A stretch of 64,000 nt of DNA from Quillaja saponaria. Lineage: Eukaryota; Streptophyta; Magnoliopsida; Fabales; Quillajaceae. The notes under the pieces are model-generated. The model did no database searches. It had not been told where the DNA came from and saw nothing but the letters and a program-made list of their open reading frames with translations. The stretch lies in assembly GCA_029379385.1 (NCBI GenBank), contig CM055605.1, positions 13,551,001 through 13,615,000 of the forward strand, in the 5' to 3' direction. Positions 54,798 through 64,000 of the stretch are shown piece by piece (within the stretch, counting starts at the first letter, position 1; each line of letters begins with the position of its first letter). The translations under genes were made by a program, and so were the position numbers.

Positions 54798-56280
54798 ATG
54801 CGAAGAACTTGTATCTTAGAAGTCATCCCTTTTGATCCGGAGATCAAAAGGCAATTTGAAAAATTTGAAAATAGAGCCTACAGTTCAAGCTATTAAGGCC
54901 TTAAGGGACTATTTTGTCCCTTTAGTGGAAGGCCTTCATTCAAGCATCCAATGGTCTGGCTAGATTCAAATGATCCAACAAATAGTGCAATTTGCTAGCC
55001 TTCCAAACAATGATCCTAATGCCCATCTGATAATGTTCCTGTAGTTTTGCAACACTTTCAAGTGCAATGGCGCTTCAGATGATGCCATTAGTCTAAGGCT
55101 TTTCCTTTTCTCACTTCAACATAAGGTGAGAAGTTGGTTGTACTCCTTGCCATCCCACTCCACCACTACATAGACAGACTTTGGCTCAAAAGTTCTAGGC
55201 AAAATTCTTTTCACCAGCAAAAATAGCTAAGTTGCATTATGAAATCATCTCATTCATGCAACAAGACTAAGAATCTCTCTATGAAGCATGGGAGATATAC
55301 AAAGACTTGATGATGCAGTGCCCCCACCATGGCATTCCAAAGTGGCTACAAGTCCAAACTTTCTACAATAGGTTGGTTAGCCAAACAAGAACCACTATTG
55401 ATGCCGCAGATGGTGGCTCATTAATGGGAAAGTTTATTGACGAAGTTTATGAGTTGTTGGAAGCAGTGGCTTCAAACAATTGTCAAGGACCATCTAAGCT
55501 ACTTACAACTCACAGAGTAGCTGAGGTACATAAGTTAGACGCCCTCACTGTTTTAAAAGCACAAGTAGCTATCTTGTCTAAGAATATTGATACTCTTGGG
55601 GTGCAACCGATAAAAAGCCAAGTCATGGCTTGTGAGATTTGTGAGGATGGCCATACAAGCAACATGCACTTAAATAATCTTGAATCAGCAAAGTTAAATG
55701 GGTAATTAATTACAATAGGTAGCCCAACAATAACCGTCACTCCAACAATTATAATCTTGGGTGAAAGAACCACCCAAATTTTCTTGGAGTAATCAAGGGC
55801 AACCTCATGAATCAAAAGGCACTTATCCTAGTAGTTTTCAAGCACAATAAAGTGTGGCTACCCTAAAAAAGAAGTCAAACATTGAAGACATGTTCATGCA
55901 GTACATGTCTAAAACGGACTCCATTATTCAAAGTTAAGCGGCATCACTAAGGACTCTTGAAACTCAAATAGGCTAACTAGCCAATGCACTTATACTTTGT
56001 CTTCAAGGTGCTCTGCCTAGTGATACAGTGCAAAAATCTAAGAGGGGGAGATCCAACTTTGGAGCAGCATAAAGCTATCACTTTAAGTAGTGGTAAAGAT
56101 TTGGAAGTACCTCCTACGCAAGCTGAAAATCCTTCCAAGTATGTTGAGGAGGAAATTGTAAATGAAGAGAAAGAGGACCAAGCTGCAAAACAGAAGGCTC
56201 ATTCACATCCATCCCTTTTCGTCAATGCTTCCAAAAACCAAAACTTGACATACAATTCAAGAAATTTCTAGAGGTATTCA
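54798..56280 (+). pseudogene. Gag of the nested element
   Basis: ATG at 54798 (MRRTCILEVIPFDPEIKRQF), then frame changes. The equivalents of VQFASLPNNDPNAHL, the TFKCNGASDDAISLRLF stretch and an SLYEAWEIYKDLMM segment follow. The longest open piece is 55307-55705 with CPHHGIPKWLQVQTFYNRL, typical of Athila/Tat gag. The knuckle reads MACEICEDGHTSNMHL: two Cys and His are kept but the last Cys is lost. Stops near 55705, 55850-55980 and elsewhere. Non-functional. Confidence 0.8.
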
Positions 56281-56324
56281 AGAAGCTTCACATTAACATT
56301 CCATTCACTGAAGCTCTTGAACAA

Positions 56325-57185
56325 ATGCTTACTTTTGTCAAGTTCATGAAGGATATCTTGTCCAAGAAGCAAAGGATAGAAAATAATGAGATGGTTGCCT
56401 TGACTGAAGAATGTAGTGCCATCTTCCAAAAGAAACAACCACCAAAGCTTAAAGATCCGAGTAGTTTCAACATCCCAATTTCTATTGGCAACACATTTTG
56501 TGGGAAAGCTTTATGTGATTTGGGAGCTAGCACCAACTTGATGCCCTTTTCCATATTTCAAAAGCTTTGTCTTAAAAAGAAGCTCACTAAGGTGACCTTG
56601 CAACTTGCGGATCGGTCTCTAACTTATCCAAGGGGCATAATTGAAAATGTTCTAGTCAAGGTGAATAAGTTTATATTTCCTACTGACTTTCTCATCCTTG
56701 ACATGGAAGAAGACATAGAAATTCTCATAATATTGGAAAGACCATTCCTAGCAACTAGTAAAACTCTCATAGAAATGAAAAAAGGAGAACTTACCGTGAG
56801 AGTTCAAAACCAAGAGGTGAAGTTCCATGTCTTCAAACCTATGAAGCTCCCTTCCAAACCTAAGGAGTGTTATGCAATTAAGGTGGTACACAGAGTCACA
56901 ATAGAAGGAAATCAAGGGTTGAGTATCCTTCTTGATAAATCCTGGATACTAAAGCACCCTTCAATTGCAAAGAAACCACCAATGAAGACTAAAAGCTCAA
57001 TCAAGAAGGGGGTTATCAAGTTATGGGATAAAAAATCGGGGAGGTTAAAGCAATCAAAGGACAAGCCTAGTGGGATGAAAAAGTTAGCCAAGGTGAGCTC
57101 TAAGTGGAAATACAAGAGAAATAAAAAGAGGTTCATTCCCTCTTTGAAAGATAAGGCCTCCAGTGCTTTGGAGGACAAGGAATAA
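56325..57185 (+). CDS. Aspartic protease region of the nested element (286-codon open frame)
   Basis: Long uninterrupted frame. The N-terminal part is FVKFMKDILSKKQRIENNEM and EECSAIFQKKQPPKLKDPSS. The protease core is NTFCGKALCDLGASTNLMPF, with Asp-Leu-Gly as the catalytic triplet (Asp-Ser/Thr-Gly in retroviruses; DLG is usual in this lineage). LADRSLTYPRGIIENVLVKV and the FPTDFLILDMEEDIEI stretch follow. The C-terminal 100 residues are Lys-rich and unlike pol (KSGRLKQSKDKPSGMKKLAK). It ends at TAA 57183-57185 and is followed by the post-pol motif, so RT never followed in this copy. The start codon is only the first Met in frame; gag fusion is expected. Confidence 0.75.
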   Translation: MLTFVKFMKDILSKKQRIENNEMVALTEECSAIFQKKQPPKLKDPSSFNIPISIGNTFCGKALCDLGASTNLMPFSIFQKLCLKKKLTKVTLQLADRSLTYPRGIIENVLVKVNKFIFPTDFLILDMEEDIEILIILERPFLATSKTLIEMKKGELTVRVQNQEVKFHVFKPMKLPSKPKECYAIKVVHRVTIEGNQGLSILLDKSWILKHPSIAKKPPMKTKSSIKKGVIKLWDKKSGRLKQSKDKPSGMKKLAKVSSKWKYKRNKKRFIPSLKDKASSALEDKE

Positions 57186-57600
57186 ACATAACAAGATCAA
57201 GTCGATGACTATAAATCAAGCGTATCTTGGGAGGCAACCCAAGCTTTCTAAACCCTTCTTCTTCTTTTTCTTTACTTTTCTCATCTTATTTGGAGTAATT
57301 TAATTGAAATTCTTTGTTTTGTCCTGTAGGAGAGACATAAACCTTCAAAACAGACTCACTTGGTGCCACAACACCCATTTTTGGGAGCTACAATGCCAGA
57401 AAATCACAAAAGTTAGAAGCAAATACGCCAGCTCAAAGAACAAGTCAATAGCGACGACGCCAAGCTTTTTTAAAAGAACCGAAATTACTTCATTTCAACC
57501 CCAATTTACATCTAAACACTCCTTACCTCCATAAAACCATCTTCCCTACTCAAAAATCCAAGATCCATTGCCTAAATCAAGTGATTCAAAGTTTCAAGAA

Positions 57601-58512
57601 TGACATCCATGGCTACTCCTTCCTTCAAGCTTAAAGTGGATTTCCCTCTTGCAGGTAAGTATGTTTCCTATAAATCAAGAGTTTTTTCATAATTTGAATT
57701 GAAGAGAACGAAAATTCTTGATCTACTATGGATATATGCCTTCCTTGAACTTATTTAAGGATCTACTCTTGTTTGAACCATGGGTAATCACTTTTCTACA
57801 CTATTCATGCTATTCTCGAAATTGGGTTTGTGAGGTTGAAAAATTGGGGTTTTGATCTCATATAAATTGGAGGTTTTTGGTTCTAGTGGATGTGTGGAGG
57901 ATTACATGCTTGGCATTGATTACCTTTGATACTGATAATGCTATACAAGTTTGGGGGTTGTGATATTGTTGTGGGTTGGATTGAAAATGTGGGATACCTT
58001 TATCAATAGCATTTTGTGCTTTTGAATTGAGAGTGTAGCTATGCTCCAAAGAGATGAAAGGGTGGTTCTAGTGCTACTTACGACCACACCAAATTTGAGT
58101 TTGAAGAAGCTCAATGACGGTTTGTATACTCACTTGCAAACCGAAGTATAATTGCTGAAAGAGGGTTTGAATTGAGACCTCAATTCTATGAGGAAATCTA
58201 TGGTATTATCAAAGCCTGTCATTCGGGGAGATTTTGTAATCCACCAAAATCAGTGGTTGTTTCATTGCTAAGGGAGTTCTATGCTAATGCCCCTTGATCA
58301 CAAGAATGGTAAGGTGTTTGTTTGTAGGTGACAACTTCCATTTGATAGCCATACATTCCATTAATACAATTTATGGGTTGCAAGACATTGAAGAAGAAGA
58401 GTACACCCTACTTGTGGAAGGTGAGGCTGATTTGGAGAAGGTTATCTTTCTTATGCAATTGTCGAACTACATGGAAATTGTCCAAAGGCCAGCCAATTAC
58501 TTTCCGGGTTAA
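57601..58512 (+). pseudogene. Extra 3' ORF of the nested element, plant-transposon-protein-like
   Basis: Begins near ATG 57601 (MTSMATPSFKLKVDFPLAG). The conserved part is 58066-58512. Read across frame changes it gives KFEFEEAQ, SIIAERGFELRPQFYEEIYG, KACHSG, NPPKSVVVSLLREFYAN and YGLQDIEEEEYTLLV. This resembles the domain often annotated in plants as putative plant transposon protein and found with Athila/Tat-type elements. Function unknown; its position before the 3' LTR is that of the env-like ORF of Athila. Stops and frame changes make it non-functional. Confidence 0.6.
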
Positions 58513-59745
58513 TGCAATAAGTAGGTACGAAAAGGCTTGGTTAACTCTTGTCTAACAATATGTTTCCTTGTACGCATACCAGTGATAATAAAGAGTTATT
58601 GTAACCTAAGGGGAATATTGATAAGATTATTATTGCTCGTCTCCAAGTGCATAACAATATATTGGTAGAAGGTAGCTTATCTGCAACACCACAACCACCT
58701 TAGCTGTCTACAACCCAGCCATATACGCCCAAGACTTTGACTTAACATATGCAATGGGTAGAGAGACTCTAAGAGCACCAACAAAGTTGTCTTAATGTTA
58801 TGGCACAAATGTAGCACGTGCGCCTGAAAATATAAGAGTGGACACGACTTCCTTTCCACCCTACTTGGATCCTCATTTCTTTGACAACATTGTGAAAGAT
58901 GAAAAGGACTAGGCAATGTTCAGCTTTTCAGTGAAGTTTCTTTTTCCTAGTTTATTTTCTGTTTTGTTATTTTATTCCATTGAGGACAATGTCTTGTTTA
59001 AGTTTGGGGGTGGGTTATGTGTTTTTGGGTGCTTTATGTTGTTGATAAATATTTAGGTTATTTAGTTATCTAGCTGCTGTTTGTGTTTAAGTCTGTCATT
59101 GTTTTCGCGTGTCACTTAGTTTAAGATGTTATTATACTATTATGATATGATTCCCTCATTAGTTATAAGAATTTGGTTATCATGTACTTTTGACACTTGT
59201 GTTTCAATTCTTGAGTTAGTGGCATTGTAAGGTGTGATTTCCAACATTCATTATGCACTTGGTCATTTTCTTGGGATTGTATTGCTTACTTAGAAACAGT
59301 TTTAGAACACTAGAATTTTCTTGATTCCCTCTTAATGCGAAATCCTAGACTAAACTAAGTTAATGAGAGGATTTAAGCCATTGTTGGATCGTTTGAGCCT
59401 TTCAAGCTAACCTAACATGTTACACATCTTTAGTACACCCCTTTGAGCTTATTAAGCCTTTTTCTTGGTCACCCACATTATTACTTATACTGTTTACTGT
59501 GAAATCCAATTTTGAACCCTTACTCTTAAGCATTTGGTCATTCTTGATAAATATTGAGCCATGCAAAGTAAAGGAGCAAGATGTAAAAAAAAAAAACAAA
59601 GAGAAATGTTAGGAGAAAGGAAGGAAAGTATATACGCTTGTGCCTTTTGTCACCCTAAATATTCACATAAGAAATATTCAAGTTTAAGGTTGTGACAAAT
59701 GGGTGAAAATACAAGCAAAAGAATGAAAAGTTTGAAGTGGAGCAC

Positions 59746-59781
<36 letters not shown>

Positions 59782-60281
59782 GAACATCAAATCAAAATGA
59801 AGTAATGGGATGTATGAAAGCTCTTTAAGGTCTAGAATGATTTAGGTGCTTAGGTTAACTTATGCTTATTTTCCTTATTCATACTGTTGCCCTAACCTAC
59901 ATTACAAGCTTTGAAAGACCTTTTGATCCTTGATTTAGTATTTGTCTACATTAGTGGAGAGAGGAATGAGAGCAAACTTATAGGGTTTGAATGCTAAGTA
60001 GGATGTTGAATAGACATAAACTTATCCGAGTTGCATGCAATTCTAGGTAAAAGTTCAATTATACACACACACACTTGAAAATCCATTTGAGAATGAAGCT
60101 TGCTTTTGAGTTGAACATGAGTTTGAATGATACCTTGTGGTTGACAAAGAGTTAAGATTCAGTGAAACTTTTAAGGATATTATAGGAATATCATTATTTT
60201 GGTGTAATGCATCTTTAACTATGTCGGTTGTTTATTTTACTCTTTTGTTCGAGGACTAGCAAAATCTTAAGTTTAGGGGTC
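58513..60281 (+). other. 3' untranslated part and polypurine tract of the nested element
   Basis: Contains CATTGAGGACAATGTCTTG and AAGTTTGGGGGTGGG (58978-59015), a hallmark of Tat-like 3' regions. A run of 29 A lies at 59746-59774. The terminal tract AGTTTAGGGGTC (60270-60281) sits directly before the 3' LTR. No coding region recognised. Confidence 0.7.
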
Positions 60282-60888
60282 TGATAAGTTCATAAAATAA
60301 CTTACATTACATCACATTGTGCATTCCTTTTAGCTAGGTTCTTGAGTTTTGTATTACAAATTGTTTAGTTTTAACTTAGTTTGTATATTTCATATTGCAT
60401 CAAAATGTCATGTTTTAGTTATTATTGCTTAGAGTTTATCTTTTTAAATAAGAGTTCCATTCCTATTAAACTTTGGTTGTGTTTTGAAGGGATTTCTAGA
60501 GATATAAAGTTAATTGAGAGTGCTTGGAGCTAGAGGAGCAAGGGATTTTAAGAGCTTGAGATTGACATCTTAGTTTTCTCTTATTTCCTTCATTCCTTTT
60601 AGTTTCTTTTCATGCTCATGATGATTTGTTTAGTTATAGTCATGTTTACATCCAGTAGCATGAGCTAAATCCCTTTTCTTGGATATAATCTCAAGTTTAG
60701 TTATTTTATTTACTTGCTTTAGTTAATCATAATTAATAATCTCAAGTTTTCACTCATCTGGATAAAGTTAGAATTGGTAAATTTTAGTACTTGGCTTTAT
60801 ATAATTAATTCATCGTGGAATGATACTTAACTGACCCTTTATTACTTGTTTAAATGATATGTGCACTTGCATAGTATTTTTCATAACA
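60282..60888 (+). repeat. 3' LTR, shortened to 607 bp
   Basis: Starts TGATAAGTTCATAAAATAAC and ends TTTTTCATAACA. It matches the 5' LTR at both ends and in the middle block AGTGCTTGGAGCTAGAGGAG, but lacks the GC-rich block and a later segment. At least two internal deletions. Confidence 0.85.
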
Positions 60889-61990
60889 TCTACCAAGCGA
60901 CAACCCCATGTTCATCTAGTAACATTTTTGGAATTATGTGATACATTCAAATACAATGGTGTCTCTAAGGATGCAGTCCTCTTAAGGATTTTTCCTTTTT
61001 CACTTTGAGATAAGGCAAAAAGTTTGCTATATTCATTACCCCGGACATAACACAAAAATTAATGGCCAAATTTTTCCCTCCCACCAAGACCACCAAGTTA
61101 AGGAATGAGATCACATCATTCTTTCAACAAGACCAAGAATCTCTTTATGAAGCTTGGGAGAGATATAAAGACTTGATGCATAAATGGCCTGATCATGGCA
61201 TTCCCAAATGGCTGCAAGTTCATAAAGTCTACAATGGTTTGGTAAACCAAACTAGACCCGCAATTGATGCTGCTGCTGGAGGTCCTTTGATAAAGATATC
61301 AAATGATGACCTCAAATAATTATCAATGACCATCCAAAAGGTTAGTTATCCCAAAGATTTGCTAGAGTGCATGAATTAGATGCCATCACCGCTTTAACAA
61401 CATAAGTGGCTAGTTTGGCAAAGAAATTTGATAATTTGAGTTCAACAATACAACAAAGCTGCTGCCATGGTGTGTGAAGCTTGTGACAAAGGTCATTCTA
61501 TTGACCAATGTCCAAATACTGAAGCGGTTCAATATGTGCAAAATTTCAATTGCCAAAATAATACATACTCCTTCACCTACAATTTGGGGTAGAGGAATCA
61601 TCCAAACTTTAGTTTGAACAATCAAGGTGCATCTAATGTTGTAAACCAAACTACTTACCCGAATTTCAAGCTCAAAAAAGGCAAGCTGCTTTTGAAAAGG
61701 AGCCATCCTTGGAAGATATGTTTATGCAATACATGTCTAGGAACGACTTGTTAATACAAAGCCAAGTTGCATCTTTGAGTACTTTAGAAACATAAATTGC
61801 CCAGTTGGCTAATGTTTTGACAAGTAGAGCTCAAGGTGCCCTTTCTAGTGACACCGAGGCCAACCTATGGAAGGAAAACAAAGAACATTGCAAGGTAATC
61901 ACTCTTCGATGTGGGAGTTAGAGGAGCCTTAAAAGAAAACTAAAGTTGAGGCTCCCAAACTAATAATTGAAGCAGAATTACCTACTCCAA
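60889..61990 (+). pseudogene. Gag of the outer Athila/Tat element, continued
   Basis: Picks up after the nested insertion with the PSDNP equivalent, then KTTKLRNEITSFFQQDQES, LYEAWERYKDLMHKWPDHGI and PKWLQVHKVYNGLVNQTRPA (61062-61319). The knuckle CEACDKGHSIDQCP (about 61470-61515) keeps CX2CX3HX4C, the usual form here. The SRAQGALPSDTEA-like text near 61825-61860 marks the gag end. Stops and frame changes throughout. Confidence 0.8.
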
Positions 61991-62640
61991 AGTAGGTGAA
62001 AAAGGTAATAGTTGAACCACCAAAAGCAACTGCTCCTCTTCGTCCCACAAAGGTTCCAAAAAGAGAACCTTGACAAACAATTCCAAAATTTTTTGGATGT
62101 GTTCAAGAAACTCCACATAAATATCCTAATCGGAGAAGCTATTGAACAAATGTCAAGCTATGCCAAAGTCATGAATGACATTCTGTCCAAGAAGAAAAAG
62201 CTTGGTGATTCTGAAATGGTGGCACTTACTGAAGAGTGCTATACTTCAAAAGAAGCTTCCTCCTAAATTGAAGGATCCAAGTTGTTTTACTATTCCTTGC
62301 ACAATAGGCACATAATATTTTGGTAAGGCACTTTGTGACTTAGGTTATAATATAAATTTAATGCCCTTATCAATTTATCAAAAGTAAAATCAAACTCAAT
62401 CACTCATATATCCTAGGGGAATTGTAGGGGACATTCTTGTAAAGGTGGACACATTAATTTTCCCTACTGACTTTATGGTCCTTGACATGGAAGAAGATAG
62501 AGAGGTACCTATTATTTCAAGAAGACCTTTTCCAACAACAGGGAGGACGTTAATTAATGTCTAAAAGGGTGAACTCACTATGAGGGTAGATTTAATCAAG
62601 AGGTTAAATTTAATGTTTTTCAATCCATGAAATTCTCTCA
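61991..62640 (+). pseudogene. Protease of the outer Athila/Tat element
   Basis: Reads FQKENLDKQFQNFLDVFKKL, QMSSYAKVMNDILSKKKKLG and MVALTEEC, then out of frame GKALCDLGYNINLMPLSIY. The usual DLGAS is changed to DLGYN. It continues with YPRGIVGDILVKVDTLIFPT and DFMVLDMEEDREV. Several stops. Confidence 0.78.
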
Positions 62641-64000
62641 AGAATATGATTAGTGTTTTGCAAGGTATCTTTAGAAAACTATCCAAGATTTGAAAATCTG
62701 GATTTGCCTCTATCCACTCCTTTGGGATCAAAGCCTTCGATTGAAGACTTGGAGCTCAAGACATTGCCTACTCACCTAAGGTACGCTTTTCTTGGTTCTT
62801 CATCTACTTTGTCTGCTATTATTTCTACATCTGTTAGTGTCATACAAGAAGAGAAGCTCTTTTTTGTGTTAAGAGAACATAAAAAAAAGGCTTTCGTATG
62901 GACAATTGTTGACATTAAAGGTACAAGCCCCTCATTTTCCATGCATAAAAGGAGGCTTAACCTCATAATGAAAGAGATGGCAAAGAATGAGATTATCAAG
63001 TGGTTGGATGCTAGAATTATCTATCTAATCTTAGATAGCCTATAGGTAAGTCCTATCCAATTTGTGCCAAAGAAAGGAGGAATAATGATCATTGGTAATG
63101 TAAAGAACAAACTCATTCTAACAAGAACCGTGCCTGGTTAGAGGGTATGCATGGACTAACTAAAGCTAAGCAAAGCCACAAGAAAAGACCACTTCCTCCT
63201 TCCTTTAATTGATTAAATGTTAAACCGGTTGGCAGGTAAGGAATATTATTACTTTTTATATGGTTATTCGGGTATAACCAGATTGATATTGCCCCAAGAC
63301 TAAGAAAAATATCACCTTTACTTGCCCTTATGGCACATTCACTTTTAGAATGATGCCTTTCTTTGCAATGCTCCCCCACCATTCAAAGGTGTATGATAGC
63401 CATCTTCACCAATATGGTGGCACCAACTTGGTGTTAAATTGGGAAAAGTGCTACTTCATGGCACAAGAGGGTACACGTCTAGTAAGTGGATTGAGGTAGA
63501 TAGAGCAAAAATTCAATACCTCCCCCTACTTCAATAATTAGAAGCTTTCTAGGTCATATAGGCTTCTATAGAAGATTCATAAAGGATTTGTCAAAAATTT
63601 TAAAACCACTTTGCAATCTCCTTGAAAAAAGACACTCCATTTATCTTTGATAATGCATGTCTAGCTGCATTTTCAGAGTTTAAAAAAAAAATTGATATAT
63701 GCCCCTATAATTGTGATCCTTAATTGGAACCTACCCTTTGAATTAATGTGTGATGCAAGTGACTTCGCGGTAGGAGCAATCTTAGGACAGCTTAAAGAAA
63801 GATATTTTTCTCTATATACTATGCTAGCATGACATTAATTGGTGCCCAATTGAACAATACCACAACTGAAAAAGGACTTTTAGCAGTAGTGTTTGCTTTT
63901 GATAAGTTTCGTTCCTATTTTATTAGAACTTTTGTTATTATTTTTATTGACTACTCTACTATTAAGTATTTGATTGATAAGAAAGATGCTAAGCCTAGGT
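62641..64000 (+). pseudogene. RT (YxDD deleted) and RNase H of the outer Athila/Tat element
   Basis: Open piece 62653-63045 has ELKTLPTHLRYAFLGSSSTL and HKKKAFVWTIVDIKG, the start of Tat RT. It continues, broken, as VPKKGGIMIIGNVKN, RLAGKEYYYFLYGYSG and FLCNAPPPFK. The sequence then jumps from IAIFTNMV to LVLNWEKCYFMAQEG (63400-63470), so about 100 bases holding the YxDD box are deleted. RNase H: VPLFIFDN-like text, worn CDASDFAVGAILGQ, then NTTTEKGLLAVVFAFDKFRS and IDYSTIKYLIDKKDAK up to the window end. Integrase would lie beyond the window. Confidence 0.82.

Larger units (their letters stand above)
53284..60888 (+). mobile_element. Nested Athila/Tat-type LTR retrotransposon without RT or integrase
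   Basis: 5' LTR (53284-54697), tRNA-Asp-type primer site, gag-protease, a further 3' ORF, polypurine tract and a shortened 3' LTR (60282-60888). Both LTRs start TGATAA and end CATAACA. Flanking TCTAT (53279-53283) and TCTAC (60889-60893) look like a 5-bp target duplication with one change. It interrupts the gag of a related element. RT, RNase H and integrase are missing: the post-pol GGGAGGCAACCCAAG motif (57228-57242) follows the protease ORF. Hence non-autonomous. Confidence 0.88.

Noticed and set aside
1..64000. tRNA genes
   Set aside because: Only primer-binding sites complementary to tRNA 3' ends were seen (18946-18958, 54704-54721); no cloverleaf-like sequence with A and B boxes was recognised by eye.

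Overview
This is plant nuclear DNA, almost certainly from a eudicot: long AT-rich, repeat-dense stretches surround one spliced gene with GT-AG introns, and there is a plastid rRNA insert. About three quarters of the window is decayed retroelement or endogenous pararetrovirus (EPRV) sequence. The only locus that looks intact is a four-exon mid-SUN nuclear-envelope gene at 32183-36716.

Region 1 (1-23544) is a cluster of four caulimovirid-type EPRV copies in alternating orientation: A (+, 1-4791), B (-, 4792-10707), C (+, 10704-17214) and D (-, 17229-23544). The order of the viral parts can be read by comparing copies: tRNA-iMet primer site, leader, movement protein, coat protein with CCHC zinc knuckle, aspartic protease, reverse transcriptase, RNase H, a second ORF of unknown function, then an intergenic region with a TATA-like box and AATAAA. 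Added together this gives a unit of about 7.3 kb. One polyprotein plus an ORF2 best fits florendovirus-like EPRVs, but that assignment is from memory of genome organisation, not from a search. Every copy carries stops, frameshifts and deletions. A and B form one subfamily, C and D another, and C and D share a 104-nt deletion.

Region 2 (23545-30240) holds a repeat-rich LTR-like segment ending in GGGTGTTACA, fragments of a TGATAAG-type LTR, and a chromovirus-like Ty3/gypsy pol split by a complete 1.43-kb solo LTR.

Region 3 (30241-37640) holds the SUN gene with its putative promoter and 5'-UTR intron. Intron 3 contains a run of 26 G.

Region 4 (37640-42290) holds two more minus-strand EPRV pieces (intergenic/ORF2 tail, and coat protein) separated by 2.8 kb of unrelated sequence.

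Region 5 (42291-46400) holds an antisense pseudogene of a PH1-type pleckstrin-homology protein, a CACTA-like transposon end seated in an LTR fragment, and a LINE 3' part.

Region 6 (46408-64000) is mostly Athila/Tat-type Ty3/gypsy material. A pol segment has about 250 bp of plastid 23S rRNA gene inserted inside its integrase. A second LINE tail follows. Then comes a textbook nested insertion: a pol-less element with two LTRs, a tRNA-Asp-type primer site, gag-protease and an extra 3' ORF (53284-60888) sits in the gag of a related element that runs to the window end and has lost its RT YxDD box. The elements do not form a pathway together; the layout records repeated insertion, nesting, deletion and C-to-T decay around one host gene.
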